Shown: piece after piece, positions 19,101 to 28,398 of the stretch
Layout of the letters: every line of letters starts with the position of its first letter
Numbering within the stretch: position 1 is the stretch's first letter
Source of the DNA: Planctomycetota bacterium
GTDB lineage: Bacteria; Planctomycetota; UBA8108; JACQVS01
NCBI GenBank assembly: GCA_028280485.1
Contig: JANQLS010000086.1
Location: 1-64,000 of the forward strand
Reading direction: 5' to 3'
Length of the DNA: 64,000 nucleotides
Translations under genes and position numbers: made by a program
The notes under the pieces: model-generated
What the model saw: only the letters and a program-made list of their open reading frames with translations
What the model was told of the DNA's origin: nothing
Databases searched by the model: none

Positions 19101-20143
19101 GATACAAACCCTTGGTGCTCAGATTCTCACCCGATGGAAGGTATTTGGTATCGGGGGGGGCTAATTCGAATCTCCAGGTCTTCGATATTCGAACCGGATC
19201 TAGAATAGGGCCAGATCTTCAAACTGGAGTTAACAATACTGCTGTAGCCATCAGTGAAAAGGCCGAGCGACTGGTCGCTGTGAATGTTCAAAAAGCAGGT
19301 GTCTGGGATCCGAGAAACGGCAAACTGATCCAAGAGTTTGAAGCCCATTTAAAGAGCTGTAAGATTATAGAGTTTTCTCCATTAGGAAACTCCGTTCTCA
19401 TTGCCGATGTTACTGGAATCGCCCGAGTCTGGGATCCTCAAACCGGTAAACCGGTCACTCGTAAAATGAGGGCTATGGGTACCTATTCCACTGGGCAATT
19501 CACTTCTGATGGGCGCCTGGTGGCCCTGGGGTCCAGCGATGGTATCGCCAAAATTTATGACGCCCAAACGGGAGATCTTGTGGTGCCTTCGGTGATTCAT
19601 AAGATGCATATCTCGGCACTTGAATTCACTAAAGGCGATTCGATCATGGTAACTGCGAGCTATGACAAAATGATAGCTAGCTGGGATCTTCAAACCGTGA
19701 ACTACAGTACCGAAGATCTGCAATGGCTAACTCGGGCGTTGACGGGCACCGTGGTGGATCCAGAATTGGGAGATATTGAGATATTGGACATCGGCAAAGT
19801 CCAAGAAGCCTGGCAAGAAGCAAAATCGCGGACTCCTGAAGAATTCAAACTGAATCTCAATGAAGTCTTGGCTTGGCATTACAGCGGAAAAATTCAAGCA
19901 GAACGAAATGATAATCCGCGCGTGGAGATATTCCATCTGGATCACCTCATTCATCATGAACCCTGGACTTGGCTTCACTACAACCGCCGGGGTGCTGCTC
20001 ATAACCGGGCAAAAGATTATTTGACCGCAATCCCCGATGGCATCCGTTCCGTTTCCCTGCTCACTTTTGACATCCTCTCTCGAGCCGCAGTTGGGATTAA
20101 GTTTCCGGCGGACAGGCTGAATGAATGGTCAAGAGGAGAGTGA
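16190..20143 (+). CDS. Transmembrane Ser/Thr protein kinase with zinc-ribbon-like motif and WD40 repeats
   Basis: This 1317-aa protein begins with a helical segment and a two-pair Cys motif (CPSC at residue 78, CPGC at 97), likely a zinc ribbon. A Hanks-type kinase domain spans about 121-395: glycine loop LGQGSFGSVYLAW, Lys in VTLKVPR, HRDIKPANILID, DFGLAK and GTPAYMSPEQAQG. All catalytic residues are present. One membrane helix follows (about 409-432). About 15 WD40-like blades fill about 500-1170, recognised by repeated IWD and D-x-x-TG-x elements; this is enough for two beta-propellers. The last 150 residues are helical and possibly TPR-like. The kinase would be cytoplasmic and the propeller on the far side of the membrane, as a sensor or docking surface. 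ATG is preceded by AAAGGA. Confidence 0.93.
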   Translation: MTSGSENLSPELERKLEAIADEYLELLWSGLDVNPDEFSQQYGELAERVRGRLYLVKKIHEAACESRDGLVTEFTIDCPSCASSIQISEPNNEKIICPGCGGEFLLRSDSPSVSSGRVGDTLGRFEILELLGQGSFGSVYLAWDAELQRDVTLKVPRHSAFQTPGDEERFFREARSVSGLRHPGIVRVLEITEVDNLPVIVREYIDGHPLDEVIEKERLSFNEATTLVRNIAEALYHAHQRDVIHRDIKPANILIDSEGLPHVTDFGLAKQAGSQEVTMTLEGQVLGTPAYMSPEQAQGKRDLIGPQSDQFSLGVVFYELLTGDRPFTGQRSMVLEQVIYRDPRPPRTFNSRIPRDLETICLRAMAKEPHRRYESLRALSEDLDNFLQGCPINARPITAIERLWLWSKRRKLIATLIASVVILLLTVTVTSVLNANRERRQRQERTRQVSKLHIQSGLKYFENRNFFKALPHLTESLRLEPGDKSDSEAIKRLRIGTLLLHSPRLLNMWFFDQPVVDTHFSPDGKHLAIAEVGGRVSLYEVPSGRLIHSNIQHPQELRSIRFHPYRKLLLTACEDGNARIWDWQRGVMTRSPLVHKNHLGYALFSPDGKRIITATSGGLVHIWDLKDESPRAVLKHPKNVLKAFFFPDSQRVATISSDGHPRIWDADTEKILHLIPQVPGLVKLDIHPDGDSILVVAWNRYAQMYDARTGKKLGARMTAGYGTNAAVYSDDGKKIAISGWGTEGGIFDSRTGKPITPPLQQRFGLSDLQFSPDSQRVAFIGTDNRLRIWDAHSGKRVTPLMSHGPHAGKVRFHPNGHMVLTINLDGSLTLWDLSRRQPGRPLGRHSSWVTDMRIIKGGDKVLSGDSSGRSKIWDMKSVRWLAYGPPHWKGTLTLDVRPQGDLAATLGVDLFVRVWRVKDGSLEHAFQLESQGRHVNFSPDGQLLAVTETKGFVRFFEVDSGQELPFKLNVGYKPLVLRFSPDGRYLVSGGANSNLQVFDIRTGSRIGPDLQTGVNNTAVAISEKAERLVAVNVQKAGVWDPRNGKLIQEFEAHLKSCKIIEFSPLGNSVLIADVTGIARVWDPQTGKPVTRKMRAMGTYSTGQFTSDGRLVALGSSDGIAKIYDAQTGDLVVPSVIHKMHISALEFTKGDSIMVTASYDKMIASWDLQTVNYSTEDLQWLTRALTGTVVDPELGDIEILDIGKVQEAWQEAKSRTPEEFKLNLNEVLAWHYSGKIQAERNDNPRVEIFHLDHLIHHEPWTWLHYNRRGAAHNRAKDYLTAIPDGIRSVSLLTFDILSRAAVGIKFPADRLNEWSRGE

Positions 20144-20282
20144 ATATAGGGGACTAATCGGCAGGGTTGCATCTTGGTTTTCTCAAAGTTTAGAGAGTAC
20201 TCAATTTCCTCTCAGTTGCTCCAATGCAGACTCGAGCCAAGTGTCTGTCTTTCCGATCAAACCAGATGTTTTATATTCTAAC

Positions 20283-22472
20283 TCATCGATATTGAATCAC
20301 GACCACTTCGTGAATGTCTTCCACCTGTACGGTCAATCGTTGCTTCGTTCGTTTGAGCTTAGTGGTCTCATTGAGAACTTTTACTTCGACAATTTCAGGT
20401 TGCACATCGATCTTAGCTCGAAAAATCGGAGCGTCTTCGATGAGCGCGGGTAAGGTAAAGGGTCGATTTTTAGGTGGAGTGGTGGTGGGGGGTGCTAGGT
20501 AACCCAAGAGATGGACGCGAATCGTTTTTGTTTCTTTGTCGTGAGTGATAACCGCTTCGACATTCTTCGGAGCATCGATAGAAACCAAAGGGGTTGGTCT
20601 AAAACTCTCAATGGCGTTTCTTAGAAGTAAACGTGCTTCAACGATTCGGTGTTCGCTCGTCGTAGCGTAGTCAGGAGAGGCAGCGAGTGTCAGTACGGAT
20701 CCTTTTCCTCTTTGATTAAGAATTGCAGCTGGGCCTACCGGGTCTGCCGCGCTGAGAGGCCAATCGAATCCGACGCGACCTTCCTTTTGTAGATTACTTC
20801 GGTCGGGTTGTAAGAGTTCACCAACCGGCTTGCCTGTCGTCGGCTTCCATACTACCGCTGGTCCTTTAACTAAGAATGGCCAGTTCTTTCGAATGTCAGT
20901 GGATAATGTTGGAAGTGTAGCGTTTCCTTTACCGAGCCGAACGTGGTTGTCGAGGGACTCCATTCTTCTTACGAACTTCGCACCCACAAGGTTTTCGATC
21001 ATTGAAGAATCAAGTGCGTTCCCCATCTGATCGAAGAGGCCCGTGAAGCCCGTAAGGATTAGACGGCCACCACCTTCGACGTACTTTTCAAAGAGTTCGA
21101 CTTCGTTCTTGTTAAGAATGTTAGCGTTTGGAAGAACGATAACTGGAAAGCGCTTTAGGGATTTAAGAGAAATACTCTCATCGAGAACGACTCCCCAAGG
21201 AATGTGCTCGTAAACCATCGTGAGGTGAGCCCCTTGGAATGAGCGAAAGTATTTCCCTTGTTCGTTACGACCATACCAATCGCGAGTTCGATGTGAAAAA
21301 TAGATTCCAACATCTTCAACGACGGGTTGCCCAAAGTGCTCTTGGCGAGCCTTAGCATCGGTGAAGGCTTTCCCGAAGCGGTCATAGGCAACGGGGTCGA
21401 GCCAACCATCGTAAGCGGTTTTATCCACAATGGTCACAAAAGAGCTATGGGCAAGAAGGGTCAGTAGTTCCCATCGCATATCGATAAGGGGACGAGTGGT
21501 TTGATCGTGGTACATGCGGACTCCGCGTTGCATAACCACTTGTACCGGAAGTCCCGGAGTTGCTGCCGCATAGAAGCGAGCGTTGAGTCCAACCCCTAAA
21601 GCGCTGAATCCCCATATTCCAGTTTCCCCCGTAATAAAATCTCCGTGGTGACTGTGTTGAACGGGGCGTTGACCCACTCTCCAAGAAAACGGCGGATTGC
21701 CATGATAGTTGTAATCTACGGTAACTCCTGGAGCCGTTTTTCGGATAAAGGCAGTTAGACGTTTTTCTAAGCGGGCGCTGGTGTCGTAGCGAAACTCCAG
21801 CATACGATCCCAATCTTTATCCCAGGTAATTCCCTTGGGCATCTCCTGGCCGTACTTTTCTTGAAACAGTTTTTTACAGTACTTACACCAGCAGCCGTAG
21901 GGCGGGCCAAAGCCTTGGTCGAGCATATCTAAGTGAAGACCATCGACATTATATTTTAGGATTTCAGCGATCACCTTTTCGACATACTCAGGATAGCCGG
22001 AGTTGAAACAGTTACGTTCGAAGGGATTGCCCTCACTATCTACCATGCGATAGTCGGGATTTTCACGAGTAGCCCGACTCCCATACTGAACCACACAGTA
22101 GGCGATCACGGGTAAGTTATGCTTCTTCGCCTCCTCCATCGTTTCTTTGAGGATGTCTCTTTTTCCCATGCCTTCGGGCTTAGGTAAGATCTTTGAATCG
22201 TAATAAGCAAACCAGCCATCTCTCGCCCAGATGACTAAGTAATCGGCATTGGCTTCAATAGTTTTTTGAACGATATCTCGACCGTTGAAATTGGCGGCGT
22301 ATTTTTTTCCCGTCTCAGGACCACGCTCAGTTCCCGTGGGTCCCACCTCGAGCCCAACGAGTGCTTTTTTAAACCAGGGCGCTTTTTTATTTTCATCTGC
22401 GATGCCTGTAGCGCATGCAAAAAAGACCATAAAGACATAGGTGAAGGTAGAGTTTGAGTGAAACATTTTCAT
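20283..22472 (-). CDS. Secreted glycoside-hydrolase-like protein (GHL6-type TIM barrel plus GH42-like trimerisation domain)
   Basis: This 729-aa protein has an N-terminal signal peptide (about residues 1-25). A TIM-barrel-like domain follows, with WARDGWFAYYDSK, PVIAYCVVQYGSR and DGLHLDMLDQGFGP (about 175-190). It also carries a cysteine cluster, CWCKYC (about 192-197), often seen in these hypothetical glycosyl hydrolases. Around residues 450-490, FPVIVLPNANILNKNEVELFEKY and GGRLILTGFTG resemble the trimerisation (class I glutaminase-like) domain of GH42 beta-galactosidases. A C-terminal beta domain ends the protein. Acidic residues in the HLDMLD segment are candidate catalytic groups, but this is inference. 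It is divergent from the PQQ-propeller gene across a 248-base spacer and converges with the kinase gene. Substrate unknown. Confidence 0.75.
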   Translation of the reverse strand: MKMFHSNSTFTYVFMVFFACATGIADENKKAPWFKKALVGLEVGPTGTERGPETGKKYAANFNGRDIVQKTIEANADYLVIWARDGWFAYYDSKILPKPEGMGKRDILKETMEEAKKHNLPVIAYCVVQYGSRATRENPDYRMVDSEGNPFERNCFNSGYPEYVEKVIAEILKYNVDGLHLDMLDQGFGPPYGCWCKYCKKLFQEKYGQEMPKGITWDKDWDRMLEFRYDTSARLEKRLTAFIRKTAPGVTVDYNYHGNPPFSWRVGQRPVQHSHHGDFITGETGIWGFSALGVGLNARFYAAATPGLPVQVVMQRGVRMYHDQTTRPLIDMRWELLTLLAHSSFVTIVDKTAYDGWLDPVAYDRFGKAFTDAKARQEHFGQPVVEDVGIYFSHRTRDWYGRNEQGKYFRSFQGAHLTMVYEHIPWGVVLDESISLKSLKRFPVIVLPNANILNKNEVELFEKYVEGGGRLILTGFTGLFDQMGNALDSSMIENLVGAKFVRRMESLDNHVRLGKGNATLPTLSTDIRKNWPFLVKGPAVVWKPTTGKPVGELLQPDRSNLQKEGRVGFDWPLSAADPVGPAAILNQRGKGSVLTLAASPDYATTSEHRIVEARLLLRNAIESFRPTPLVSIDAPKNVEAVITHDKETKTIRVHLLGYLAPPTTTPPKNRPFTLPALIEDAPIFRAKIDVQPEIVEVKVLNETTKLKRTKQRLTVQVEDIHEVVVIQYR

Positions 22473-22720
22473 GTTTAATGCTTTGGCTGGTTTGTGGGGA
22501 TTTCTTGAGTTGAATTATTGAGCTTCAGTGAATCGCAATCGTTTAAGCCTTAATGCTCAGATTTAGTTAAAGACTATGAATCATATTACTAAATTTTGCT
22601 TAGATTTTCTTAGTTTCTTAGCACTTAACTCTATATGAAGCGAAGGATATAATGGATAGACCTCGACATAAATTCCGTTCAGATTGGTAGAGAGATCAAA
22701 ATTGCAGTGTAAAAAGCATT
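22473..22720. promoter_or_regulatory. Divergent intergenic region, probable back-to-back promoters
   Basis: This 248-base AT-rich spacer separates two divergent secreted-protein genes. It contains three closely spaced CTTAG pentamers (about 22603-22627), which could be part of a binding site. No certain promoter boxes can be assigned. Confidence 0.3.
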
Positions 22721-25700
22721 ATGAAATTAAAGATTACCGTTCTCGCAATTAGTTTATTTATAACGAATAGTCTCTACTCCCAGAAGCTATCAGGAATCTT
22801 AACTGATACTCCTATTGGATCTGGGATTGCTATTCACATTGGGACTAGCGATGGAAAACTAGAGCAAGAGTTAGCGAGTGGGGGAAAGTATTTAGTTCAA
22901 GGATTGACCTTAAAAAGCACTGTTCGAGATCAAGTTCAAAGGCAGCTTCAACAAAACAAACTTTATGGCTTAGCCTCGATCCAGGCGGTGAGTTCATTCA
23001 AGAAGCTTCCTTATGCAGATAATTTAGTCAGCTTAGTGATCATCGACTTCAGCCGACTGAAGGGGCGGGCTTCAGATCTAAAAGAAATCTTAAGAATTTT
23101 GCACCCTGGTGGGGTGGCATGTATTAAGAAAAATGGCAATTGGGAGTACCTCAAAAAGCAACGATCACGCGAAATGGATGACTGGTCTCATTACGACCAC
23201 GGTCCGGGGGGCAATCCCGTTTCTTCCGATTCACTTGTTCAACCCGTGACTTCATTGAGATGGTATGTTCACCCCTCTTTCACCGAGGCTCAAGGGGAGC
23301 GTGAAGCGGGGCCGCGTCTCATAAATGGTAAGTTGATTTATGCTCTAAAGAATTATGCCATAAAAGATCGAGTTCATAGAAATGTAGCTCCGCATCACCT
23401 GGTTTGTAGAAATGCTTACAACGGAGTGTTTTTATGGGAAAAAGAAATCGCTTCAGATAACTACACTCCTTATCGACATGAACTCATCGGTGATGACCAA
23501 CACATCTACTTAAAAGTTGATGAAGAGGGCCCGATGGTTGCACTGAATCTCGAAACGGGTGAAGAAGCCATTAGGTATTCGGAGGGAGCACAAATCGATG
23601 CTCTCGAGTACGAGAACCGAAAGATCGTTCGCGGGAAACGCCACCTGGTAGCTAGAGTTTATAAGAACTACCTAGTTCAGGCTTATCAATCGAAGCTGTA
23701 CTGTTTAGATAAAGCTACTGGGAAAAAACTGTGGGAGTACACGGAAGGGCCAGATACACATATCGCCTGGGCCAGTGTTGGGGAGGAAAAGGTCTATCTG
23801 ACCGTCGGGAAGGGAGAAATGCCTTTATCAATGAGGGGTACTCTGGCCAGCTTGAACCAATCCATCATCGCGTTGAACCTAAAGACGGGGCAGAAACTGT
23901 GGGCTAAAGAAGACTTTAAAAATACGTTTTTAGTTCGCTTGGTCTATAAAGACGGCTATCTGCCCATAACTTATTTTCCCGGTGAAGATCGCAAGGATCG
24001 AAGGGGGAAGCCGATGCAAGGTTTCGGTCATAAGTTTGGTGTTTCGGCAGTACGTGCCTCCGATGGTGAAATCGTTTGGAAATCTAAAAAACTTCAAAGT
24101 GCAGGGGGACACTACGCGATTACCTTTGTAAAAGACGAAAAGGCTTACGTCGCTTGTGAAAGGTATTTCGGCTACGACCTTAAAACTGGGGCTATGGATA
24201 AAGGAATTCCGCAACGGACCTTTGTCAACTCCTGCGCCGAAACGCGCGCGACTCCGAACTATATTTTATATGGCATGTCCTTCGCCAATAAGGATCACCT
24301 GTTCAGCCCCCGCGCGATTGCGAGAAGCACCTGTGATACTGGTGTGTTCCCCGCTAACGGTATGATCTATTGCACACCTCCAAAATGTACTTGTTTGGAT
24401 GTCGTTGCTGGTTATACGGCGACCTCTGCTGATCCTCCAATTCAACCCGCGACTAAACGTTTATTTAGTGTTCAAAAAGTTTCATCTCAAAAGTCTCCTA
24501 AATGGCCCGCTGATCAAGGTTGGCCGATGTATATGGGAAATCCTCAAAGAGGAAATTGGACTCGTTCTGAGGCGCTTCCCAAATTTGAATCCACCTGGCA
24601 AGTCCAAGTGGATTCGCATAAAGATTCCTTGCCCGCTGAGGATTGGCGTATTTCAGAAGTGCCCGGTGGTTTGTTGAGTGCTCCTACAATCAAAGGAGAA
24701 CTCCTTTATTTTGCCGTCCCTAACCAGCATCGAGTTGAGGCCCGAACATTGAAAGAGGGGCAGCTTGCCTGGGAGTTCACTGCGGGAGCACCGGTAGATA
24801 CCCCTCCAACCCTATATAGCAATCTCTGTCTCTTCGGTTCCAATGATGGCTGGGTTTATGCTCTTGATGCTAAAACCGGAGACCTTCATTGGAAATATTT
24901 AGCAGCTCTCAATGAGAAGACTATTTATGTCAATGGGCATTTAGAATCTCCCTGGCCCGTGATGGGATCCATTATGGTTTTTAATCATCAACTTTGGATC
25001 CTTGCTGGACGCCACTCCTCGGTTGATCAAGGCATACAGGTTCATTGCTTAGAACCTTTCACGGGTAAAAAAATCTGGCAAGCCCGAATGTTCAGTGGAA
25101 GCTTTGATCATTTAACGCCCAAGGAAATTCCAAATTATCCGAATCACGGAAAAGTGGGAAAATATTATCCACGGAAAACCCATCTATTAGTGAGCGATGG
25201 TCAAAAGCTCCATCACTACGTTGAAACATTAAAAGATAAATATGCGGAGGGAGAACTCATCGAACTCCATCCGACCAATGGGCGCTGGGGTAAATTCTTA
25301 AACATTCGTGAATCCACTTGGCTCCAACCTAATCTGATGGGTTTTCAGGGAAGAAGAACTGAATCCATCGGTCGTTTTGATCAACAAGGTATCCGTTACA
25401 GCAACTTGCAAGCTCATGCCCTCGTATTAACGGATAAAGAAATCTTTTGTGCCTGGGGGAAGCAATCGAAGGTTAAAAATAAATTCGGCCATCTCACCCG
25501 CATCCCTTTGAAAGAAAATAAGCAATTAGAGGATCACTCCCTCTGGCGTGCGAAGATCGAACACGTTCGAAGGGATGGAAAAAGTAAGACCGGAGACTTT
25601 GCCATTCAGGCGATGATCGTTTCGGGAAAGACTTTGTACTTAGCTGGATACGAAAAAATGAAGCCCGATAGCGCACTCCACGCTTATTCTATTGAGGACG

Positions 25701-25819
25701 GGAAGAAGATCGCTCAGTGGGATTTACCGAGTCGTCCCCTACGAAACGGTTTGGCAGCAACCACCGGATATGTGATGGTTTCCTGTGAGGGAGGTCAATT
25801 ACTCGGATTTAAAAATTAA
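22721..25819 (+). CDS. Secreted fusion: methyltransferase-like N-domain plus PQQ/BamB-like beta-propeller
   Basis: This 1032-aa protein has a signal peptide (about residues 1-20). Residues about 25-145 look like a Rossmann methyltransferase: GSGIAIHIGTSDG in place of the SAM-binding glycine loop, LPYADNLVSLVIIDF like the motif around the acidic cofactor residue, and EILRILHPGGVACI like the post-I LKPGG motif. A linker (DDWSHYDHGPGGNPVS) leads to a large repeat region with PQQ-enzyme-like blades (NGVFLWEKEIA, TGKKLWEYTEG, KTGDLHWKYL, LAWEFTAG). Such propellers bind quinone cofactors in dehydrogenases or serve as scaffolds. Export makes true SAM-dependent catalysis unlikely unless the domain is only structural. 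The Tyr/Trp-rich blades are convincing; the enzymatic role is open. Confidence 0.8.
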   Translation: MKLKITVLAISLFITNSLYSQKLSGILTDTPIGSGIAIHIGTSDGKLEQELASGGKYLVQGLTLKSTVRDQVQRQLQQNKLYGLASIQAVSSFKKLPYADNLVSLVIIDFSRLKGRASDLKEILRILHPGGVACIKKNGNWEYLKKQRSREMDDWSHYDHGPGGNPVSSDSLVQPVTSLRWYVHPSFTEAQGEREAGPRLINGKLIYALKNYAIKDRVHRNVAPHHLVCRNAYNGVFLWEKEIASDNYTPYRHELIGDDQHIYLKVDEEGPMVALNLETGEEAIRYSEGAQIDALEYENRKIVRGKRHLVARVYKNYLVQAYQSKLYCLDKATGKKLWEYTEGPDTHIAWASVGEEKVYLTVGKGEMPLSMRGTLASLNQSIIALNLKTGQKLWAKEDFKNTFLVRLVYKDGYLPITYFPGEDRKDRRGKPMQGFGHKFGVSAVRASDGEIVWKSKKLQSAGGHYAITFVKDEKAYVACERYFGYDLKTGAMDKGIPQRTFVNSCAETRATPNYILYGMSFANKDHLFSPRAIARSTCDTGVFPANGMIYCTPPKCTCLDVVAGYTATSADPPIQPATKRLFSVQKVSSQKSPKWPADQGWPMYMGNPQRGNWTRSEALPKFESTWQVQVDSHKDSLPAEDWRISEVPGGLLSAPTIKGELLYFAVPNQHRVEARTLKEGQLAWEFTAGAPVDTPPTLYSNLCLFGSNDGWVYALDAKTGDLHWKYLAALNEKTIYVNGHLESPWPVMGSIMVFNHQLWILAGRHSSVDQGIQVHCLEPFTGKKIWQARMFSGSFDHLTPKEIPNYPNHGKVGKYYPRKTHLLVSDGQKLHHYVETLKDKYAEGELIELHPTNGRWGKFLNIRESTWLQPNLMGFQGRRTESIGRFDQQGIRYSNLQAHALVLTDKEIFCAWGKQSKVKNKFGHLTRIPLKENKQLEDHSLWRAKIEHVRRDGKSKTGDFAIQAMIVSGKTLYLAGYEKMKPDSALHAYSIEDGKKIAQWDLPSRPLRNGLAATTGYVMVSCEGGQLLGFKN

Positions 25820-25982
25820 GTTTGGAAAGTCTTTAAAATCTATTTTTGACGGTTTCTTAAGAATCTAAAGAATCAATTGTGCTTGCATCTATTCTAAATT
25901 CTTGCCTATTCTAATCTGCTGTAATCTAAAGCAAATAAATTGATTTACCCTTCAGTTACTTACGAAAGTTTTAGCACGATTG

Positions 25983-28379
25983 ATGATGCCTTCGAAAAGA
26001 GACTACAAATTGGGAATTCGTATTCTATCTACACTTTATGTTTTTACGGCTCTTTTTATTTTCAATTCCATCAGGGCTGAAGTTCCCGAATTTGAAGTAA
26101 CGGAGAACGGAGTCCAACTTAAAAATGTTGGCCCTAGCAATCCGATCATTTACGACAATGACTGGTGGTTTGATGTCTTCGATAATAACTACCTTTGGGC
26201 TCAAGTGAGTTTAGGGCATGCCGATCTACGAGCCAACATCGTTACCCGGGATATGTGGGATTGGCAAAAGGGCTATCTCTATAAAATGGAAGCTTGCGTC
26301 AAAGATGCTAAGAAAGCACTCAAGCTGGCTCGAAACTCTGGTTTAAGAAATATTCCAGATTTAACTTTGGGGTCGGATCGAATCTTAAAACGTCCTGAGA
26401 GTGGTCTTATTAAAGACACTAAAACTTACTCGACTGCGGGAAGTCGATTGATCATTAAAGAAGCACTCAAAGCATCACCAAAAAAACCTCTGCTTATTAT
26501 TTGTGGCGGTCCGTTGACGACTGTTGCCAATGCACTATTAGAAAAGCCTGAGATTTCTCCCAATATTATCGTCTTTAGCCTGACCGTTGCATCTTATGGA
26601 TATAACGGAAAAGACGCTTGGAGTCCTTACATCGTCGCTAAAAAAGCCAAGCTCGTTGATTGGGCGACCGGAAGCTTTTGGGATAAGAACTCTGTTTTCA
26701 CTAAAGAACACTTTAAAGGGCTTCCCCAAAATCCTTTTTGTCAGGATATGAAACGACTGATTCAATCCAATTTGGGTCAAGCGAATCAATTGGGGGATGG
26801 GGCTCCACTCGTTTGGTTGTGGAAGAATTCGTGTTGGAAGAATGCAGTGCGTCGAAAGGCAGTGTGGGCGGGAAGGTATCCTAAGTTTGAAGTCGTTAAG
26901 GCTGGTGAGTCAGCCGATGTTTTAGATATTCCAAAAGCCAAAACCGATTTAGTAGCCAGCCGAAAAGAATTCTTTCGAGTATTAACTCAAAAGGCGGTGT
27001 ACCAACCGACTCCAAAGAAGAGCAATGATGAAAAGCTGAGAGTGGTCATTCTTACCGATATGAGTAATGAGCCCGACGATCAAATGTCGTTGGTACGGTT
27101 TCTTACCTATGCTAATGAATTCGATGTGGAAGGTTTAATTGCCACGACTTCGTGTTGGAAGAAAAAAGATCCTGATATCAAAACGATGTTTAAGGTTCTC
27201 GACGCTTATGAGAAAGATTATAAAAATCTAATTCTTCATTCAAAAGATTACCCGACTCCAGCTGAACTCCGAAAGGTCACAAAATCAGGTGTCGATGGTT
27301 ACGGTATGAAGCCCGTACCGAAACAATTAGATAATGAAGCCGTTCAGCTCATTGTTTCAGCATTACTCAAAGATGATCCTCGCCCGATTTGGTTTTGTGC
27401 GTGGGGTGGTGCAAATACATTAGCCGCTGCCGTTATGAAACTGAGTCAAGATCGTCCGAATGAAATTAGGAAGATCGTTTCAAAGATCAGAGGTTACGAA
27501 ATCGCCTTACAGGATGAGGGCTTCGCCTACATTGCTAAAAAGTTTCCTGAAGTGCCGTTAATTTCTGCTAAGGAACTTTGGAGAGGTATTTCAAGAACAA
27601 CCAAGAAATTCAACGCTTGGTCGCATTCCTGGGGCGGAGACAACAGTCTATTTAGTGAAGGCTGGGTCTCTAAAAATGTTCAGAAGAACCACGGTGCATT
27701 AGGGAAAAATTACCCCAGTGCCGACTATCTTTGGGAAGGGGATACCCCATCGTTTCTCTTCCTTATCCCTAACGGATTAAACTATCCAGAAAAGATTGGT
27801 TATGGAGGTTGGGGAGGAAGATTTGAGTACAAGAAGGTCGCGAATGTTAGATCCGGTACGGGCAACAATACGGTTGATCCACTTTTAGATCAGTACAAAA
27901 ATTATTACCTCTATTCCGATGCTAAGGATTCTTGGTCGTACCAAGGCAAGACTTATAAAAACGAATATGCTTCAGTCTTTCGCTGGCGACAAGCCTTTCA
28001 AAATGACTTCGAAGCGCGCATGGATCGTTGTGTGAAACCGTTTGAGGAAGTGAATCATGCTCCTGTTCCAGTAGTCGATGGGGACAGTACGAGAAAGTTA
28101 ATAAACGTAGTGACATCTGCCAACAAAGAGATTGTTCTCGATGCTTCTAATAGCTCTGACCCCGATGGAAACCAGCTTAAATTTAATTGGTGGATCTATT
28201 CTGAGCCGGGGACTTATCAAGGAAAGGTCGAACTTTTTAACAGCAACACACCTAAAGTGAAGATCAAGATCCCACCTGACTCAAAAGGCAAAAACTTTCA
28301 TGTCATCCTAAACGTAACCGATGATGGAACTCCCAAGCTTACGAGTTACCGTCGAGTATTAGTGACAGTAAATCCTTAG
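25983..28379 (+). CDS. Secreted Sde182-like (DUF1593) nucleoside-hydrolase-fold protein with duplicated core
   Basis: The ATG at 25983 (or 25986) is chosen over an adjacent TTG. The 798-aa protein has a signal peptide (about residues 12-33). A first nucleoside-hydrolase-like domain fills about 45-300 (YDNDWWFDVFDNNYLWAQ, KPLLIICGGPLTTVANAL). A second spans about 350-660 (VVILTDMSNEPDDQMSLVRFL, the Asp-rich metal loop of the fold; DDPRPIWFCAWGGANTLAAAV). A C-terminal Ig-like domain (about 690-798; LDASNSSDPDGNQLKFNWW) matches the usual end of Sde182-type proteins. The family contains a reported cellulose-binding protein. Nucleoside or sugar N-/O-glycoside hydrolysis is possible. The first core lacks the full Asp-rich loop (YDNDWWFD only), so it may be inactive. 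Converges on the SMP-30 gene with a 19-base gap. Confidence 0.82.
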   Translation: MMPSKRDYKLGIRILSTLYVFTALFIFNSIRAEVPEFEVTENGVQLKNVGPSNPIIYDNDWWFDVFDNNYLWAQVSLGHADLRANIVTRDMWDWQKGYLYKMEACVKDAKKALKLARNSGLRNIPDLTLGSDRILKRPESGLIKDTKTYSTAGSRLIIKEALKASPKKPLLIICGGPLTTVANALLEKPEISPNIIVFSLTVASYGYNGKDAWSPYIVAKKAKLVDWATGSFWDKNSVFTKEHFKGLPQNPFCQDMKRLIQSNLGQANQLGDGAPLVWLWKNSCWKNAVRRKAVWAGRYPKFEVVKAGESADVLDIPKAKTDLVASRKEFFRVLTQKAVYQPTPKKSNDEKLRVVILTDMSNEPDDQMSLVRFLTYANEFDVEGLIATTSCWKKKDPDIKTMFKVLDAYEKDYKNLILHSKDYPTPAELRKVTKSGVDGYGMKPVPKQLDNEAVQLIVSALLKDDPRPIWFCAWGGANTLAAAVMKLSQDRPNEIRKIVSKIRGYEIALQDEGFAYIAKKFPEVPLISAKELWRGISRTTKKFNAWSHSWGGDNSLFSEGWVSKNVQKNHGALGKNYPSADYLWEGDTPSFLFLIPNGLNYPEKIGYGGWGGRFEYKKVANVRSGTGNNTVDPLLDQYKNYYLYSDAKDSWSYQGKTYKNEYASVFRWRQAFQNDFEARMDRCVKPFEEVNHAPVPVVDGDSTRKLINVVTSANKEIVLDASNSSDPDGNQLKFNWWIYSEPGTYQGKVELFNSNTPKVKIKIPPDSKGKNFHVILNVTDDGTPKLTSYRRVLVTVNP

Positions 28380-28398
28380 CCTGAATTAAGTAGGTGCT

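Noticed and set aside
16190-20143. Possibility that the kinase is a pseudokinase
   Set aside because: The glycine loop, Lys, HRD and DFG residues are all present.
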